NCBI GenBank assembly: GCA_949949005.1
Contig: CATLHM010000006.1
Location: 1-64,000 of the forward strand
Direction of reading: 5' to 3'
DNA: 64,000 nt
DNA from: an uncultured Lachnospiraceae bacterium
Lineage (GTDB): Bacteria; Bacillota; Clostridia; Lachnospirales; Lachnospiraceae
Part shown: positions 40,446 to 49,810 of the stretch, piece after piece
Layout: every line of letters starts with the position of its first letter
How positions within the stretch are numbered: the stretch's first letter is position 1
The notes under the pieces: generated by a model
The model's input: only the letters and a program-made list of their open reading frames with translations
The model's database searches: none
What the model was told of the DNA's origin: nothing
Translations under genes and position numbers: made by a program

Positions 40446-41480
40446 CTATACCGGCTGCTTTCCGTATTTTTTCATACAGTCGTCCGCTTCCTCCATGGAC
40501 ATACCAATCTTATCCTGTAATCTTCTTAAGATCGTCACCTCATCAAGCCCGTCTTCTTGTCCTATCTCAATAATCATCTTCGCCTGTCCCTGACGCATTC
40601 CCTGACGCATCCCCTGGCTTATTCCCTGACTTATTCCCTGACTTATTCCCTGGCTTATTCCCTGGCTTATCCCCTGGCTTATTCCCTGGCTTATTCCCTG
40701 ACGTATAAGCCTTTCAGATTCCGTCTCAATTATAGTTCCACCCATAATGTCCACCAGCCTTTCTTCACTCTTATTTCCATTTGCAATATGAGTAATAATA
40801 GTATTCACAAATCCCATAAGATCTATCATCTCCACATCGGAGATTTCGTTCTGCCTTCTCAGGCGCAACATTTCATCTCTGAAATATGTCAGGTCTTTTA
40901 CCGCATTATCTATGGCCTTTTCTGAAACAATGGCTTTTTCATACCTGGCAATATAAAAAGGAATGTAGGGAAACAGCCGTTTTTCTATAATATATTCTTT
41001 TGTAAGCTGTTCCAGAATTACATTTTCTGACTCGTAATTTACAACCTGCCCATCCGGAAATACAAAAGTAATTTTTGTGGTTTCGGGAGTCTGATCTGTC
41101 CTTTTGACATAAATAACCGAAAACCTCGGCATTTGAATGGTTGCATGTCCGATATCCCATGTTGCAAACTGTCTCGCAACGATGAAAGCATATTCTGCAA
41201 TTCTGATTGCCATAGAGCCATCATCATAGCTCTGGCATTCTAACAGATAGACTTCTCCCTCAATTCTGATCAAAAAGTCCGAAATCTGTTCCTCTATATT
41301 TTTGCTTCCATCCGCTGTTTCACTCTCGGTCAGATAACCCTCTGACGGCAGCATTTCCACTTTGACATCCATTGGGTACTTTTTTCCAAAAATATCGTTA
41401 ATCACAGAAATGAACAGCCTTTTATGTTTGCTTTTCATGGTCTTAAACACATTGTCATAATCATGTGTCTTCTTTTGCAT
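40446..41480 (-). CDS. Rpn/PD-(D/E)XK transposase-like protein with G-I-S-Q repeats
   Basis: This is a 344-residue protein of the Rpn-type PD-(D/E)XK 'putative transposase' family (PF12784-like). The N-terminal nuclease core includes L-L-E-C-Q-S-Y (about 75-81). The C-terminus has about seven tandem G-I-S-Q units and two G-M-R-Q units (12-bp DNA repeats, about 40590-40700), a region known to vary in copy number in this family. It is not part of a visible transposon. The frame is intact. Role is unproved; recombination-promoting nuclease activity is known for the related RpnA. Confidence 0.82.
   Translation of the reverse strand: MQKKTHDYDNVFKTMKSKHKRLFISVINDIFGKKYPMDVKVEMLPSEGYLTESETADGSKNIEEQISDFLIRIEGEVYLLECQSYDDGSMAIRIAEYAFIVARQFATWDIGHATIQMPRFSVIYVKRTDQTPETTKITFVFPDGQVVNYESENVILEQLTKEYIIEKRLFPYIPFYIARYEKAIVSEKAIDNAVKDLTYFRDEMLRLRRQNEISDVEMIDLMGFVNTIITHIANGNKSEERLVDIMGGTIIETESERLIRQGISQGISQGISQGISQGISQGISQGISQGMRQGMRQGQAKMIIEIGQEDGLDEVTILRRLQDKIGMSMEEADDCMKKYGKQPV
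40590..40700 (-). repeat. 12-bp tandem repeat inside the Rpn-like gene
   Basis: About nine in-frame copies of ATTCCCTGGCTT and variants, encoding G-I-S-Q / G-M-R-Q. Copy-number change would leave the frame intact. Confidence 0.9.
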
Positions 41481-41620
41481 ATTGTTCCCCTCTCACAAAG
41501 GCCTTTTTTGGAAAGCTCTTACTCTTACTACTATTATTATATCTCTGCCATTCGGCTCTTGCAACTCAAAAAAGTCCCCGTGAAATAAACTCTGACCACA
41601 GTATAAGGCTTGCCGCCCCT

Positions 41621-42091
41621 CTATCGGTTATCCACCCTCTCCGGATAAAGATCATGATCTGCAAGGCGGTGAAAGGCAACCTCCTCCCACTTCGTCCCTT
41701 TTTTGCCGTAATTGCAGTAAGGGTCAATGGAAATCCCGCCCCTTGGCAGAAATTTTCCCCATACCTCGATGTATTTGGGATCCAGAAGACGGATCAGATC
41801 CTTCATGATCTTATTGCAGCAATCCTCGTGAAAATCCCCATGATTTCTGTAAGAAAAAAGGTAGAGCTTTAAAGACTTGCTCTCCACCATCTTTTCTCCC
41901 GGAACATAGGAAATATAAATTGTGGCAAAATCCGGCTGCCCTGTGATGGGACACAGGGATGTAAATTCCGGGCAGTTAAATTTGACGAAATAGTCGTTCT
42001 CCTTATGCTTATTTTCAAACCACTCCAACACCTCCGGAGCGTAATCCATCTTATACTCTGTTTTCTTTCCAAGTGCCTGTAACTGATCCAT
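41621..42091 (-). CDS. queF: NADPH-dependent 7-cyano-7-deazaguanine reductase QueF
   Basis: This is a 156-residue unimodular QueF that reduces preQ0 to preQ1 in queuosine synthesis. The catalytic Cys is in [16 protein letters not shown] (about residue 44), with E-S-K-S-L-K-L-Y and the H-G-D-F-H-E motif after it. ATG 42091 has GGAGG 5 nt upstream. It is the third gene of queC-yhhQ-queF; queD and queE are not in the window. Confidence 0.95.
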   Translation of the reverse strand: MDQLQALGKKTEYKMDYAPEVLEWFENKHKENDYFVKFNCPEFTSLCPITGQPDFATIYISYVPGEKMVESKSLKLYLFSYRNHGDFHEDCCNKIMKDLIRLLDPKYIEVWGKFLPRGGISIDPYCNYGKKGTKWEEVAFHRLADHDLYPERVDNR

Positions 42092-42125
42092 TCTAACCTC
42101 CATTCCGCGTTTTTTGCACCAACGC

Positions 42126-42156
42126 GATGTGAAACCCGCGCAGGCGGTTTCACATC
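42126..42156 (-). repeat. 11-bp hairpin between yhhQ and queF
   Basis: Perfect arms GATGTGAAACC / GGTTTCACATC around a 9-nt loop, with no T-run. It lies 35 bp before the queF ATG. It could be an RNA-processing or stability hairpin, or a REP-like repeat. Confidence 0.6.
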
Positions 42157-42217
42157 TGCGGTCCAATTTGAGCCTCCATCCTGCCGCTCCCAGGCGGCTC
42201 TTAAAAGCTCCCCCACC

Positions 42218-42910
42218 TTAATCCTGATTATCTTCCCTCACCGCAATCTTCCTTGCCAGATACACAAAAGGCGTATCGCAGAATGCCACAATGGCCTTAA
42301 ACAGATAAGTCGTGAGAAGAATGCTCACAAATATTCCGTTCTCGTATATGCCCCAAAAGGCGATGAAGGTAAAGACCAGGGTGTCCACTGCCTGGGAAGT
42401 CAAAGTGGAGCCGCAGTTCCTTGCCCAGAGCCATTTTTCATTATCGCCGGTTTTCTTCCATATAAAATGATAGAGCGTCACATCAATGGTCTGGGAGCAC
42501 ATATATCCCACAATACTGGCTATGGCAACCCGGGGCACCAGCCCAAAGAGCTGCTGCATAGAAGGATCCATAATATCGCTGCCATTCGGCGTAAAGGAAA
42601 GCAGCCCCTGCATTCCCACCAGGAAGATCACGGTTGTAAAAATCCCCACATAAACCGCCTTTTTTGCCGCCTTCTTCCCATATTTTTCGGACAGGATGTC
42701 CGTCACCAGAAAGCTGGCCGCATACAGCACATTTCCGGCAGTGGTGGAAAGCCCGAATATATCAATATTTTTGCAGACCTGTATATTGGCGAGAATGGCC
42801 GAGATGGCGGTAAACACATAAAGCCCTGTCCTTCCAAACCACTTATAAGCAGCAATCACCGCAAACAGGTAAAATACAATAGAAACCAAAAATAAAACCG
42901 AATTCATCAT
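42218..42910 (-). CDS. Queuosine precursor transporter (YhhQ/QPTR family)
   Basis: This is a 230-residue membrane protein with six to seven helices of the DUF165/YhhQ family: NIQVCKNIDIFG, FLVTDILSEKYGKK and the WARNCGSTLTSQAVDT segment. It imports preQ0/preQ1 or related bases. Its place between queC and queF means the cell can both make and salvage the precursor. GGGAGGAAG lies upstream of ATG 42910. Confidence 0.9.
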   Translation of the reverse strand: MMNSVLFLVSIVFYLFAVIAAYKWFGRTGLYVFTAISAILANIQVCKNIDIFGLSTTAGNVLYAASFLVTDILSEKYGKKAAKKAVYVGIFTTVIFLVGMQGLLSFTPNGSDIMDPSMQQLFGLVPRVAIASIVGYMCSQTIDVTLYHFIWKKTGDNEKWLWARNCGSTLTSQAVDTLVFTFIAFWGIYENGIFVSILLTTYLFKAIVAFCDTPFVYLARKIAVREDNQD

Positions 42911-42951
42911 ACTCTCATACTTCCTCCCTGATCTGCCTTTCTATCGGCTCT

Positions 42952-43638
42952 TTACTCCTTCGCCTCTTCTGCCGGATCCCTAAGGCCATTCAAGGCAAAG
43001 GCCTTTTTTCTGTCAATGCAGGTAGCGCACCTTCCGCAGGGTCTCTCGCCGCCCTCATAGCAGGACCAGGTCAGTTCATAGGGAACCTTCAGCTTCACTC
43101 CCGCCGCAACTACCTGGGATTTATGGCTTCTGATAAACGGTGCGATGATCTGAAGCTCCTTACCGCTTCCCTCATAGACTGCCTGTCCCATGGCCTCATG
43201 GAAGGCACTGGAGGTATCCGGATAGGCATTGCCTGCACTGTCGTCAGCGTGGGCGCCGTAATAGATTTCCCCGCAGCCCTTGGACAAGGCAATGGAAGCT
43301 GCCGCCGCCAAAAACAAACCGTTCCGAAAAGGGACATAAGTGGACACAGGCTTTCCCTCCCGGCCCTGAAGCTGGCTGGCATAGTCCCCCTGCGGCACGT
43401 TTCCTCTTCCGTCAAGCAGCGTGCAGTCGGAATCGGCAAAAATCACTCCCATATCCAGTTCTCTGTGCTCCACCTGATAATAAGCGGCAATCTCCCTTGC
43501 CGCCGTAAGCTCCTTTGCGTGTTTTTGTCCATAAAATACGGAAAGGCTCATCACGTTTTCCTTTCCGTACTTATCCACAGCAAGGGCAAGGCAAGTGGTG
43601 GAATCAATTCCTCCGCTTGATAAAACCAATGCTTTCAT
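42952..43638 (-). CDS. queC: 7-cyano-7-deazaguanine synthase QueC
   Basis: This is a 228-residue ATP-dependent enzyme converting CDG to preQ0. It has the PP-loop LSSGGIDSTT (residues 6-15), YVPFRNGLFL, and the zinc-binding C-terminal C-Y-E-G-G-E-R-P-C-G-R-C-A-T-C motif. GGGAGG precedes ATG 43638. The leader has competing hairpins (AACGGC with GCCGTT, or GAGCCG with CGGCTC) just before the ribosome site. Confidence 0.95.
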   Translation of the reverse strand: MKALVLSSGGIDSTTCLALAVDKYGKENVMSLSVFYGQKHAKELTAAREIAAYYQVEHRELDMGVIFADSDCTLLDGRGNVPQGDYASQLQGREGKPVSTYVPFRNGLFLAAAASIALSKGCGEIYYGAHADDSAGNAYPDTSSAFHEAMGQAVYEGSGKELQIIAPFIRSHKSQVVAAGVKLKVPYELTWSCYEGGERPCGRCATCIDRKKAFALNGLRDPAEEAKE

Positions 43639-43729
43639 GATACTTCCTCCCGAGAGCCGCAAACGGCTCCCTGTTAATTTGCCGTTCACTATAAATGATT
43701 TTCTCTATCAGCCGTCCCCATGCCGGCCT

Positions 43730-44395
43730 TTAACCTGTAATCCTCCGATCCAGCTTTTTGGAAAGCCTGGTACCGATCATCTGCAAAATCTGCACCAGCA
43801 CCACCAGCAAAACCACTGTCACAATCATAATATCTGCCTGCCAGCGATGGTATCCATACCGGATGGCAATATCTCCCAGTCCGCCGCCGCCTACCACGCC
43901 GGCCATGGCGGAATATCCCAGAATCGTTCCCAGAGCAATGGTTCCGCCCACAATCAGAGAAACTCTGGCTTCCGCAAGAAGCACCTTCCAGATAATGGTT
44001 CCAAGGCTTGCCCCCATACTCTGGGCCGCCTCAATCACCCCGTGGTCTACTTCCAAAAGCGATGATTCCACTAACCTGGCCACAAAGGGCGCCGCCGCAA
44101 AGGCAAGAGGGACAATGGTAGCCGTCGCCCCATAGCTTTTCCCTACAATAAAACGGGTGAAGGGGATAATCAGCATGAGCAAAATCAAAAAAGGAATACT
44201 CCTCACAATATTTACCACTACATCCAATACCTTATAGAGCGCCTTCATGGGCTTTAAGCCTCCCGGCGCGGTCACCACCAGCAAAATGCCTATGGGAAGC
44301 CCCAGCAAATAGGCGATCAGGGTAGAAACAAGGGTCATATAGAGGGTTGCTCCCGTTCCCTCCACTATCATCATTATCGTTTGACTATCCCACAT
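43730..44395 (-). CDS. metI: Methionine ABC transporter permease MetI, second copy
   Basis: This is a 221-residue MetI-type permease with five to six helices, an EAAQSMGAS coupling loop and GGGGLGD near the C-terminus. Its start overlaps the NIL-type metN by 11 nt. No metQ follows; the substrate-binding protein must be elsewhere or shared with the copy at 0-1 kb. Confidence 0.92.
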   Translation of the reverse strand: MWDSQTIMMIVEGTGATLYMTLVSTLIAYLLGLPIGILLVVTAPGGLKPMKALYKVLDVVVNIVRSIPFLILLMLIIPFTRFIVGKSYGATATIVPLAFAAAPFVARLVESSLLEVDHGVIEAAQSMGASLGTIIWKVLLAEARVSLIVGGTIALGTILGYSAMAGVVGGGGLGDIAIRYGYHRWQADIMIVTVVLLVVLVQILQMIGTRLSKKLDRRITG

Positions 44396-45398
44396 AATTA
44401 TCCAGCTCCTCCACTTCCAGTTTTCTTGTCTTTAAGTATTCTATCATGCTCTCCGCCGTTTTTTGATCCTCCGGCAGTTGGAGGATCATCTGCCCGTGGG
44501 CCACGCCTCCAATGTCCCTGGTATCCGCCAGAAGGATATTCACCGGCATTTTGCAGGCCAATACCATATTTGCAATCACAGGCTCAAAGGAGGAATTGCT
44601 GGTAAAAACGATACGGATACAGCGCTTTCCCTTCATTTCCAGATGCTGCTCCCCCTCTCCCTGGAAAACCAGCTTCTTAGCGGCTTTGGATTTGGGCCTT
44701 TGGAACACCTCCGTAACCGTCCCGGTCTCCGCAAGCACCCCTTCGTCTATGATTGCCACATGAGAACAGATTTCCTGCACCACCGCCATCTCATGGGTGA
44801 TAATTACAATAGTGATTCCATATTTTTCATTGATCTCTTTTAAAAGGGCCAGAATCGCCCTTGTGGTTTTCGGGTCAAGGGCGCTTGTGGCCTCGTCGCA
44901 GAGCAGGATCTTAGGATTGGTTGCAAGGGCTCTGGCAATGGCCACCCGCTGCTTTTGTCCGCCGGAGAGCTGCGCCGGATAGGCAAGCTCTTTCTCTGAA
45001 AGCCCTACGATCTCAAGCAGCTCCCTCGCCCTTGCCAGAGCATCCTTCCTGGGCACTTTCGTGATCTCCAGCGGAAAACATATATTGTCAATCACCGTCC
45101 GCTGCATCAGCAGATTAAAATGCTGAAAAATCATGGCAATCTGGGTGCGGGTTCTGCGCAGCTGCCCGTCGCTCATGGCCGATAAATCCTTCCCCTCTAT
45201 CAAAACCGTTCCCGAAGTGGGCCTTTCCAAAAAATTAAGGCACCTTACCAGGGTGGATTTGCCTGCGCCGCTCATGCCGATAATGCCGTAAATCTCCCCT
45301 TTATGTATTTCCAGATTGATTCCCTTAAGGGCCTCCACCCGGTTATCCTTCCCCACGAAGGTTTTTGTTACATCCTGAATCTGAATGACCGTCTCCAT
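44385..45398 (-). CDS. metN: Methionine ABC transporter ATPase MetN with NIL domain, second copy
   Basis: This is a 337-residue ATPase: Walker A GMSGAGKST, signature LSGGQKQR, Walker B LLCDEATSALD, ITHEM. The C-terminal NIL/ACT-like domain (about 255-337) binds methionine and inhibits transport in this family. Two starts are possible: 45398 (METVIQIQ) matches family homology and is chosen; 45428 would add ten residues. The region 45399-45604 shows no riboswitch I recognise. Confidence 0.93.
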   Translation of the reverse strand: METVIQIQDVTKTFVGKDNRVEALKGINLEIHKGEIYGIIGMSGAGKSTLVRCLNFLERPTSGTVLIEGKDLSAMSDGQLRRTRTQIAMIFQHFNLLMQRTVIDNICFPLEITKVPRKDALARARELLEIVGLSEKELAYPAQLSGGQKQRVAIARALATNPKILLCDEATSALDPKTTRAILALLKEINEKYGITIVIITHEMAVVQEICSHVAIIDEGVLAETGTVTEVFQRPKSKAAKKLVFQGEGEQHLEMKGKRCIRIVFTSNSSFEPVIANMVLACKMPVNILLADTRDIGGVAHGQMILQLPEDQKTAESMIEYLKTRKLEVEELDNYVG

Positions 45399-45604
45399 CC
45401 GCTTCTCTGACCTCGTTTCTTCCTGCATCCTTTTACGCCTGTATCCGGCCTGCCTGTTATCCTTTATGAAAAAGGGTGTCCTGCAGACCTTCCTTATCTT
45501 AACATAAAGCCACCTTCCTTGCAATGCAGGAGCGGCAATCGGGCACTGAGTAACCGCCACCCGAACCTTAATCTGCCGCCTGCAATACGCCCAGGAGAAT
45601 GATT

Positions 45605-47023
45605 TCACGGACACATTATACTGAGCCTCACTCTTTGCCGCTTATTGGAAGCGATCCTAAAAATTGCATGTCCTGTATTGCCCCACACAGTTACCTCTGC
45701 GTCAACGGCTCCCTGCCAGGTTTTCAACTCGTATTCCCTTTTTGGCACATTTGGAACAAATACCTCTGTTATCCCCGGCTCTGCATCGTATAGCATCTCA
45801 AATAACTGCCCGTCCCAATGATAGGAGACCAGCTTACCCGCAACAGCCGCAGGATAAGCGCGCACCAGAAAGCCCCACTCGGGACGGGACTCTATGTCCT
45901 TGGCCCAGGACCAGTAAGTGTGGCTCCACAGATTCTGCTCAATCATGTTCAGCATTTGCCCTGCTGCCTTTTCATTGCCGGGCCGCCCCTCAAAGGCTCC
46001 CCATTCGCCAATTAATATCGGGACATCCAGGCGCTCTCCCGTCTGCCTGTGCCGCTGGAAAATCAGTTCAACCCTCTGTGGATCATATAGATTATCATAG
46101 CCGGTATCTACGATTAAGTCATACCCGTGAGGTGCAAACACCTGGCCGGGAACATCTATCTGCATGATGCCAGAGTCCGCACCCAGATTGGTAAAATAGC
46201 ATGGCTCAGTAAATATCAAGGCCTGCGGGGCCAATCCATGGACAACCTCAGATGCCCGCCGGTAAAAACTCATCAGTTTCGTTTGCTCAAAGGAAATCGT
46301 ATGTTGAGAAATTATATCCGTCAGCCTGCGATAAAAATCTATGTCTGTCAGTCCGGCAATCAGCCGGGCCTTCTCCTGGCTCTGCCCCAAATTTCCAGAT
46401 TCCGAAAGCAGCGCCATTACCTCGCTTAGCGCACGCTGCCCGGACAAACCAGGGTATGGCTCGTTCCAAAGATCGTATCCCAGCAGACCAGGAGTTCCGC
46501 TGAAAAACTCTACGGTATGCTTAAGCATATGAAGGAAATACTCCTGCAAGCCTATTCCGCAAAGGGGATCATTGTTCCAAAAATGCTCAATAGCCCTGTT
46601 TAGCGCCGGGCTGATCAGATAAGCATCGCTCCACAGATCGCCGGTGATATGCGGCAAACCGTCCGTAACCTCCGCCCAGGCAGGCGCTCCGCCGCCAAAA
46701 GATACTCCATAAAGATCCTGATGGAAGTCTAAAAAGGTAAAAATTCCTGCCTCACAGGCATAAATAAGCTGCTCCTTCACTCTTTGCAGATAAGTTTCAT
46801 TATATTCTCCGGGATTAGGCTCAATGGCGGCCCAGTAAATTCCAAAACGCAGAATATTAATCCCATTGTGTGAAAGCCGTTGATAATCCGAACTCCCTAA
46901 CGGATATACGAAACCTAAGTCCGGCTCCTTACACACCATATTCAGGCCGTTAAACAGGCGTTCCCGGCCTTGTCCGTCAACAAAGCGTCTGAATTTTGTT
47001 GTAATTTTGGAGTTTTCGCTCAT
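45605..47023 (-). CDS. Glycoside hydrolase family 5 (endoglycosylceramidase-like)
   Basis: This is a 472-residue GH5-type enzyme. The TIM barrel has the acid/base Glu in GYDLWNEPYPG (about residue 207) and the nucleophile Glu in LIGEWGAFEG (about 348), with FLDFHQDLYG nearer the N-terminus. Overall it resembles endoglycosylceramidase-related GH5 members with a C-terminal beta domain. No signal peptide is seen. AAAGGAG lies 9 nt before ATG 47023; the frame above it is not needed. The substrate is uncertain. Confidence 0.85.
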   Translation of the reverse strand: MSENSKITTKFRRFVDGQGRERLFNGLNMVCKEPDLGFVYPLGSSDYQRLSHNGINILRFGIYWAAIEPNPGEYNETYLQRVKEQLIYACEAGIFTFLDFHQDLYGVSFGGGAPAWAEVTDGLPHITGDLWSDAYLISPALNRAIEHFWNNDPLCGIGLQEYFLHMLKHTVEFFSGTPGLLGYDLWNEPYPGLSGQRALSEVMALLSESGNLGQSQEKARLIAGLTDIDFYRRLTDIISQHTISFEQTKLMSFYRRASEVVHGLAPQALIFTEPCYFTNLGADSGIMQIDVPGQVFAPHGYDLIVDTGYDNLYDPQRVELIFQRHRQTGERLDVPILIGEWGAFEGRPGNEKAAGQMLNMIEQNLWSHTYWSWAKDIESRPEWGFLVRAYPAAVAGKLVSYHWDGQLFEMLYDAEPGITEVFVPNVPKREYELKTWQGAVDAEVTVWGNTGHAIFRIASNKRQRVRLSIMCP

Positions 47024-47138
47024 GTGGCAATCTCCTTTCCCTGAGCAATCGTGTAGCATGATTTCCATAACTTCTTGAAAGGAAAAATTCATGCAAAATT
47101 CCGCCCAGCTTTTCACCGGTTTTTCAAAAGCCTTGGGA

Positions 47139-47951
47139 TTACGCAGATAAAGCTTTCAGTCTCCCTTTTGCCTCCAGCATCTTCCCCCCTGAAAGCAGAT
47201 AATCCTTCATCCTTCTCTGGAGGGAGGTGTTCTCCGGCAGCTCTGCAAGAGGAATGTCCGAACGCTTAAATACCCAAACCTTATATTCCTGTGCCTGATC
47301 CTCCCCCAGAACCTCAATGTCAAACAGCTCCTGAAAGGCCAGGATATTCGAGTCCGGCGAGAGCACTTCCCTGAGCGTAGGGGAAAGCAGCCAGGAATGG
47401 CACTCTGTCCCGGCCCCGGCATACTCCGGGAATTTTTCATCCAGAAATACCCTTGCCTGCCGGATGGAATGGAGCGTCTTCTCCCTTGTCAGCAGGGCGT
47501 CGGAAGGAATGTGCAGACTGATTATCTTCTCCCCGCCATCCGTTCTCATCTCATACTCCAGCTCTCCAATCCGAAAAAGCAGGCCGCAGAGCTGTCTTGC
47601 CGTCCACCACTGTCTGTCAAAGCCATAGTACCCAAAGCTCTCCTTATGCTCTTTTACAAATCTGCTGAAACACTTCATGGTATCCACAAAAATCACGCCG
47701 GAAATACCATGCGCCTTGTAAAAGTCCCATGTCCTCCGGCAGCAATGGAGCATACAGGCCAGCATCTTAAATCCCTTTGGATCCTCTCCCAGACACTTTT
47801 TCAGCTCCGCGAGCCCCTCCTCCCATGTCTGCACCGCAAAAAGCTTCTCCATCCCCTCCCTGGCCGTTGCATAATCAAATTCTCTGTCAAACTTTACCGC
47901 ATATTCTGTCACTTCCATGGGCATCTCAATAGCCCTGCATAGTTCTCTCAT
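47139..47951 (-). CDS. Acyltransferase-domain protein (GNAT-C like)
   Basis: This 270-residue protein resembles a two-part 'acyltransferase domain-containing' family of Clostridia: an all-helical N-terminal part (about 1-120, W-D-F-Y-K-A-H-G) and a GNAT-C-like half (E-Y-E-M...S-L-H-I-P-S-D-A, F-L-D-E-K-F-P, W-L-L-S-P-x-L). It has no clear acetyl-CoA loop. The role is unknown. AAAGGAA precedes ATG 47951. It is transcribed toward the GH5 gene but separated by 115 bp. Confidence 0.65.
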   Translation of the reverse strand: MRELCRAIEMPMEVTEYAVKFDREFDYATAREGMEKLFAVQTWEEGLAELKKCLGEDPKGFKMLACMLHCCRRTWDFYKAHGISGVIFVDTMKCFSRFVKEHKESFGYYGFDRQWWTARQLCGLLFRIGELEYEMRTDGGEKIISLHIPSDALLTREKTLHSIRQARVFLDEKFPEYAGAGTECHSWLLSPTLREVLSPDSNILAFQELFDIEVLGEDQAQEYKVWVFKRSDIPLAELPENTSLQRRMKDYLLSGGKMLEAKGRLKALSA

Positions 47952-48089
47952 ATTTTCCCGTTCCTTTCCCTCAACATGGCGTCTGTTCGTACCCATTATA
48001 CTTTTTCATCCTCCGTTTGTATAGGACTCCGCATAACTTTTCATCCACGATTCATTCCTACTCGACAAATGCTGCCCAAAATATTACAA

Positions 48090-48104
48090 TTAGAATAATT
48101 CTAA
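48090..48104 (+). promoter_or_regulatory. PerR box upstream of rubrerythrin
   Basis: TTAGAATAATTCTAA is a perfect 7-1-7 palindrome and matches the Per box TTATAATNATTATAA at 13 of 15 positions. It lies 53 bp before the rubrerythrin ATG, within the expected promoter. A leader hairpin CTCTGC/GCAGAG follows at about 48114-48133. Confidence 0.75.
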
Positions 48105-48156
48105 ATTGAAAAGGCTCTGCCCAAAATGCAGAGAAAACAATATAAGGAGGAAAAAC

Positions 48157-48699
48157 ATGGGAACAACAAAGTACACAGGAACACAGACGGAGAAAAATCT
48201 GGAGGCAGCTTTTGCCGGGGAATCACAGGCAAGAAACAAGTATACCTACTTTGCCTCTGTGGCCAAAAAGGAAGGCTACGAACAGATCGCAGGGCTCTTT
48301 TTAAAGACGGCCGATAACGAAAAAGAGCATGCGAAGATGTGGTTCAAGGAGTTAAGCGGAATCGGAAATACAAAGGAAAACCTTGCTGCCGCAGCAGACG
48401 GCGAAAACTACGAATGGACAGATATGTATGAGAATTTTGCAAAAACAGCGGATGAGGAAGGTTTCCCCGAGCTTGCGGCAAAATTCAGGCTTGTGGGCGA
48501 AATCGAAAAACACCACGAAGAACGTTACCGTGCCTTACTGCGCAACGTAGAGAGCGCCGCCGTATTTGAAAAAAGCGAAGTGAAGGTATGGGAATGCCGT
48601 AACTGCGGACACATCATTGTGGGCACCAGGGCACCTGAGGTTTGCCCGACCTGCAATCATCCCCAAAGTTACTTCGAGGTTCATGCAGAGAATTACTGA
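48157..48699 (+). CDS. Rubrerythrin
   Basis: This 180-residue protein removes hydrogen peroxide in anaerobes. The ferritin-like diiron domain (about 1-140) has [14 protein letters not shown] and E-I-E-K-H-H-E motifs. The rubredoxin-like end has C-R-N-C-G-H...CPTC. AAGGAGG lies 8 nt before ATG 48157. The upstream palindrome suggests peroxide-dependent PerR control. Confidence 0.96.
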   Translation: MGTTKYTGTQTEKNLEAAFAGESQARNKYTYFASVAKKEGYEQIAGLFLKTADNEKEHAKMWFKELSGIGNTKENLAAAADGENYEWTDMYENFAKTADEEGFPELAAKFRLVGEIEKHHEERYRALLRNVESAAVFEKSEVKVWECRNCGHIIVGTRAPEVCPTCNHPQSYFEVHAENY

Positions 48700-48800
48700 T
48701 CTGAACAGAAAGGAAGTCTGATTACTTTCCTCTGCTGCTGTACAAATCCCCTTCCTTTTGCTATACTGTCCTTACCAAGAAGAAGGAAGGTTTCGGAAGA

Positions 48801-49736
48801 ATGACTAAGAAAAAAGCAGTTGTCTCATTGGGACATAAAGCATTAGGCTACACCACCACAGAGCAGCAAAGCGCTGTCAAAATAACTGCCAGAGCCCTGG
48901 CAGATCTGGTGGAAGCTGGCTGCCAGCTCACCATCACCCACAGCAACGGCCCCCAGATCAGTATGATACATAAGGCCATGACGGAGCTGCGCCGCATTTA
49001 TCCCGACTATACCCCCGCCCCCATGTGCGTGTGCAGCGCCATGAGCCAGGGCTATGTGGGTTATGATATTCAGAATTCCCTGAAAGCGGAGCTCCTTTCC
49101 CGGGGGATTAGCAAGACTGTGTCCACCATCCTGACCCAGGTGACTGTGGATCCTTACGATGAGGCCTTTTATGAGCCCACCAAGCTCATCGGCCGCTATA
49201 TGTCTGCTGACGATGCGGAGATCGAAACAAAAAAGGGCAACTATGTCCAGGAAACTCCCGGCAAAGGATTCCGCCGGATCATTGCCGCCCCTAAGCCCAT
49301 TGAAATCGTGGAGCTGGAAGCCATCCGCACTCTGGCACAGGCCGGCCAGATTGTGATTGCCTGCGGCGGAGGCGGTATTCCCGTCATTGAACAGCAGCAT
49401 GCCCTAAAGGGCGCTTCGGCAGTCATCGAAAAGGATGCCATCGCCGGAAAGCTGGCGGCTGACCTTCACGTGGACAAATTGATTATCCTGACTGCCGTTC
49501 CCAACGTTTATCAGCATTTTGGCAAAGAGGACCAAAAACCCATCTTTTCCCTTACCTTAAGTGAAGCAGAAGAAATGATGGCCGAGGGCGAATTTGAGGA
49601 AGGCACCATGCTTCCCAAAATAGAGGCGGCCATCACCTACCTTTCCGCCAATCCAAACGGAAGCGTACTGATCACCTCCATCGAATCCGTCACCGATGCC
49701 CTGAGAGGGAAAGCCGGGACTGTCATCACCCGTTAA
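48801..49736 (+). CDS. arcC: Carbamate kinase
   Basis: This 311-residue cytoplasmic kinase makes ATP and carbamate from carbamoyl phosphate. Features are VSLGHKALG at the N-terminus (usual G-G-N-A replaced by G-H-K-A), THSNGPQ, CGGGGIPV, KDAIAGKLA and the C-terminal P-K-I-E-A-A. No arginine deiminase or ornithine transcarbamylase gene is adjacent; it may serve purine or agmatine catabolism encoded elsewhere. A terminator follows. Confidence 0.93.
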   Translation: MTKKKAVVSLGHKALGYTTTEQQSAVKITARALADLVEAGCQLTITHSNGPQISMIHKAMTELRRIYPDYTPAPMCVCSAMSQGYVGYDIQNSLKAELLSRGISKTVSTILTQVTVDPYDEAFYEPTKLIGRYMSADDAEIETKKGNYVQETPGKGFRRIIAAPKPIEIVELEAIRTLAQAGQIVIACGGGGIPVIEQQHALKGASAVIEKDAIAGKLAADLHVDKLIILTAVPNVYQHFGKEDQKPIFSLTLSEAEEMMAEGEFEEGTMLPKIEAAITYLSANPNGSVLITSIESVTDALRGKAGTVITR

Positions 49737-49748
49737 AATCCTCTAAAA

Positions 49749-49782
49749 GGGGCTGCCGCACGATTTTAATGCGACAGCCCCC
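49749..49782. terminator. Terminator after carbamate kinase
   Basis: The stem GGGGCTG/CAGCCCC with an inner CGCA/TGCG pairing is followed by TATTATCTCTTTT, between the arcC stop and the convergent ABC permease. Confidence 0.8.
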
Positions 49783-49810
49783 TATTATCTCTTTTATCCG
49801 GCCTCAAATT

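Noticed and set aside
40590-40700. Tandem 12-bp repeats taken as a CRISPR-like array
   Set aside because: They have no spacers, are in frame and encode G-I-S-Q repeats of a protein.
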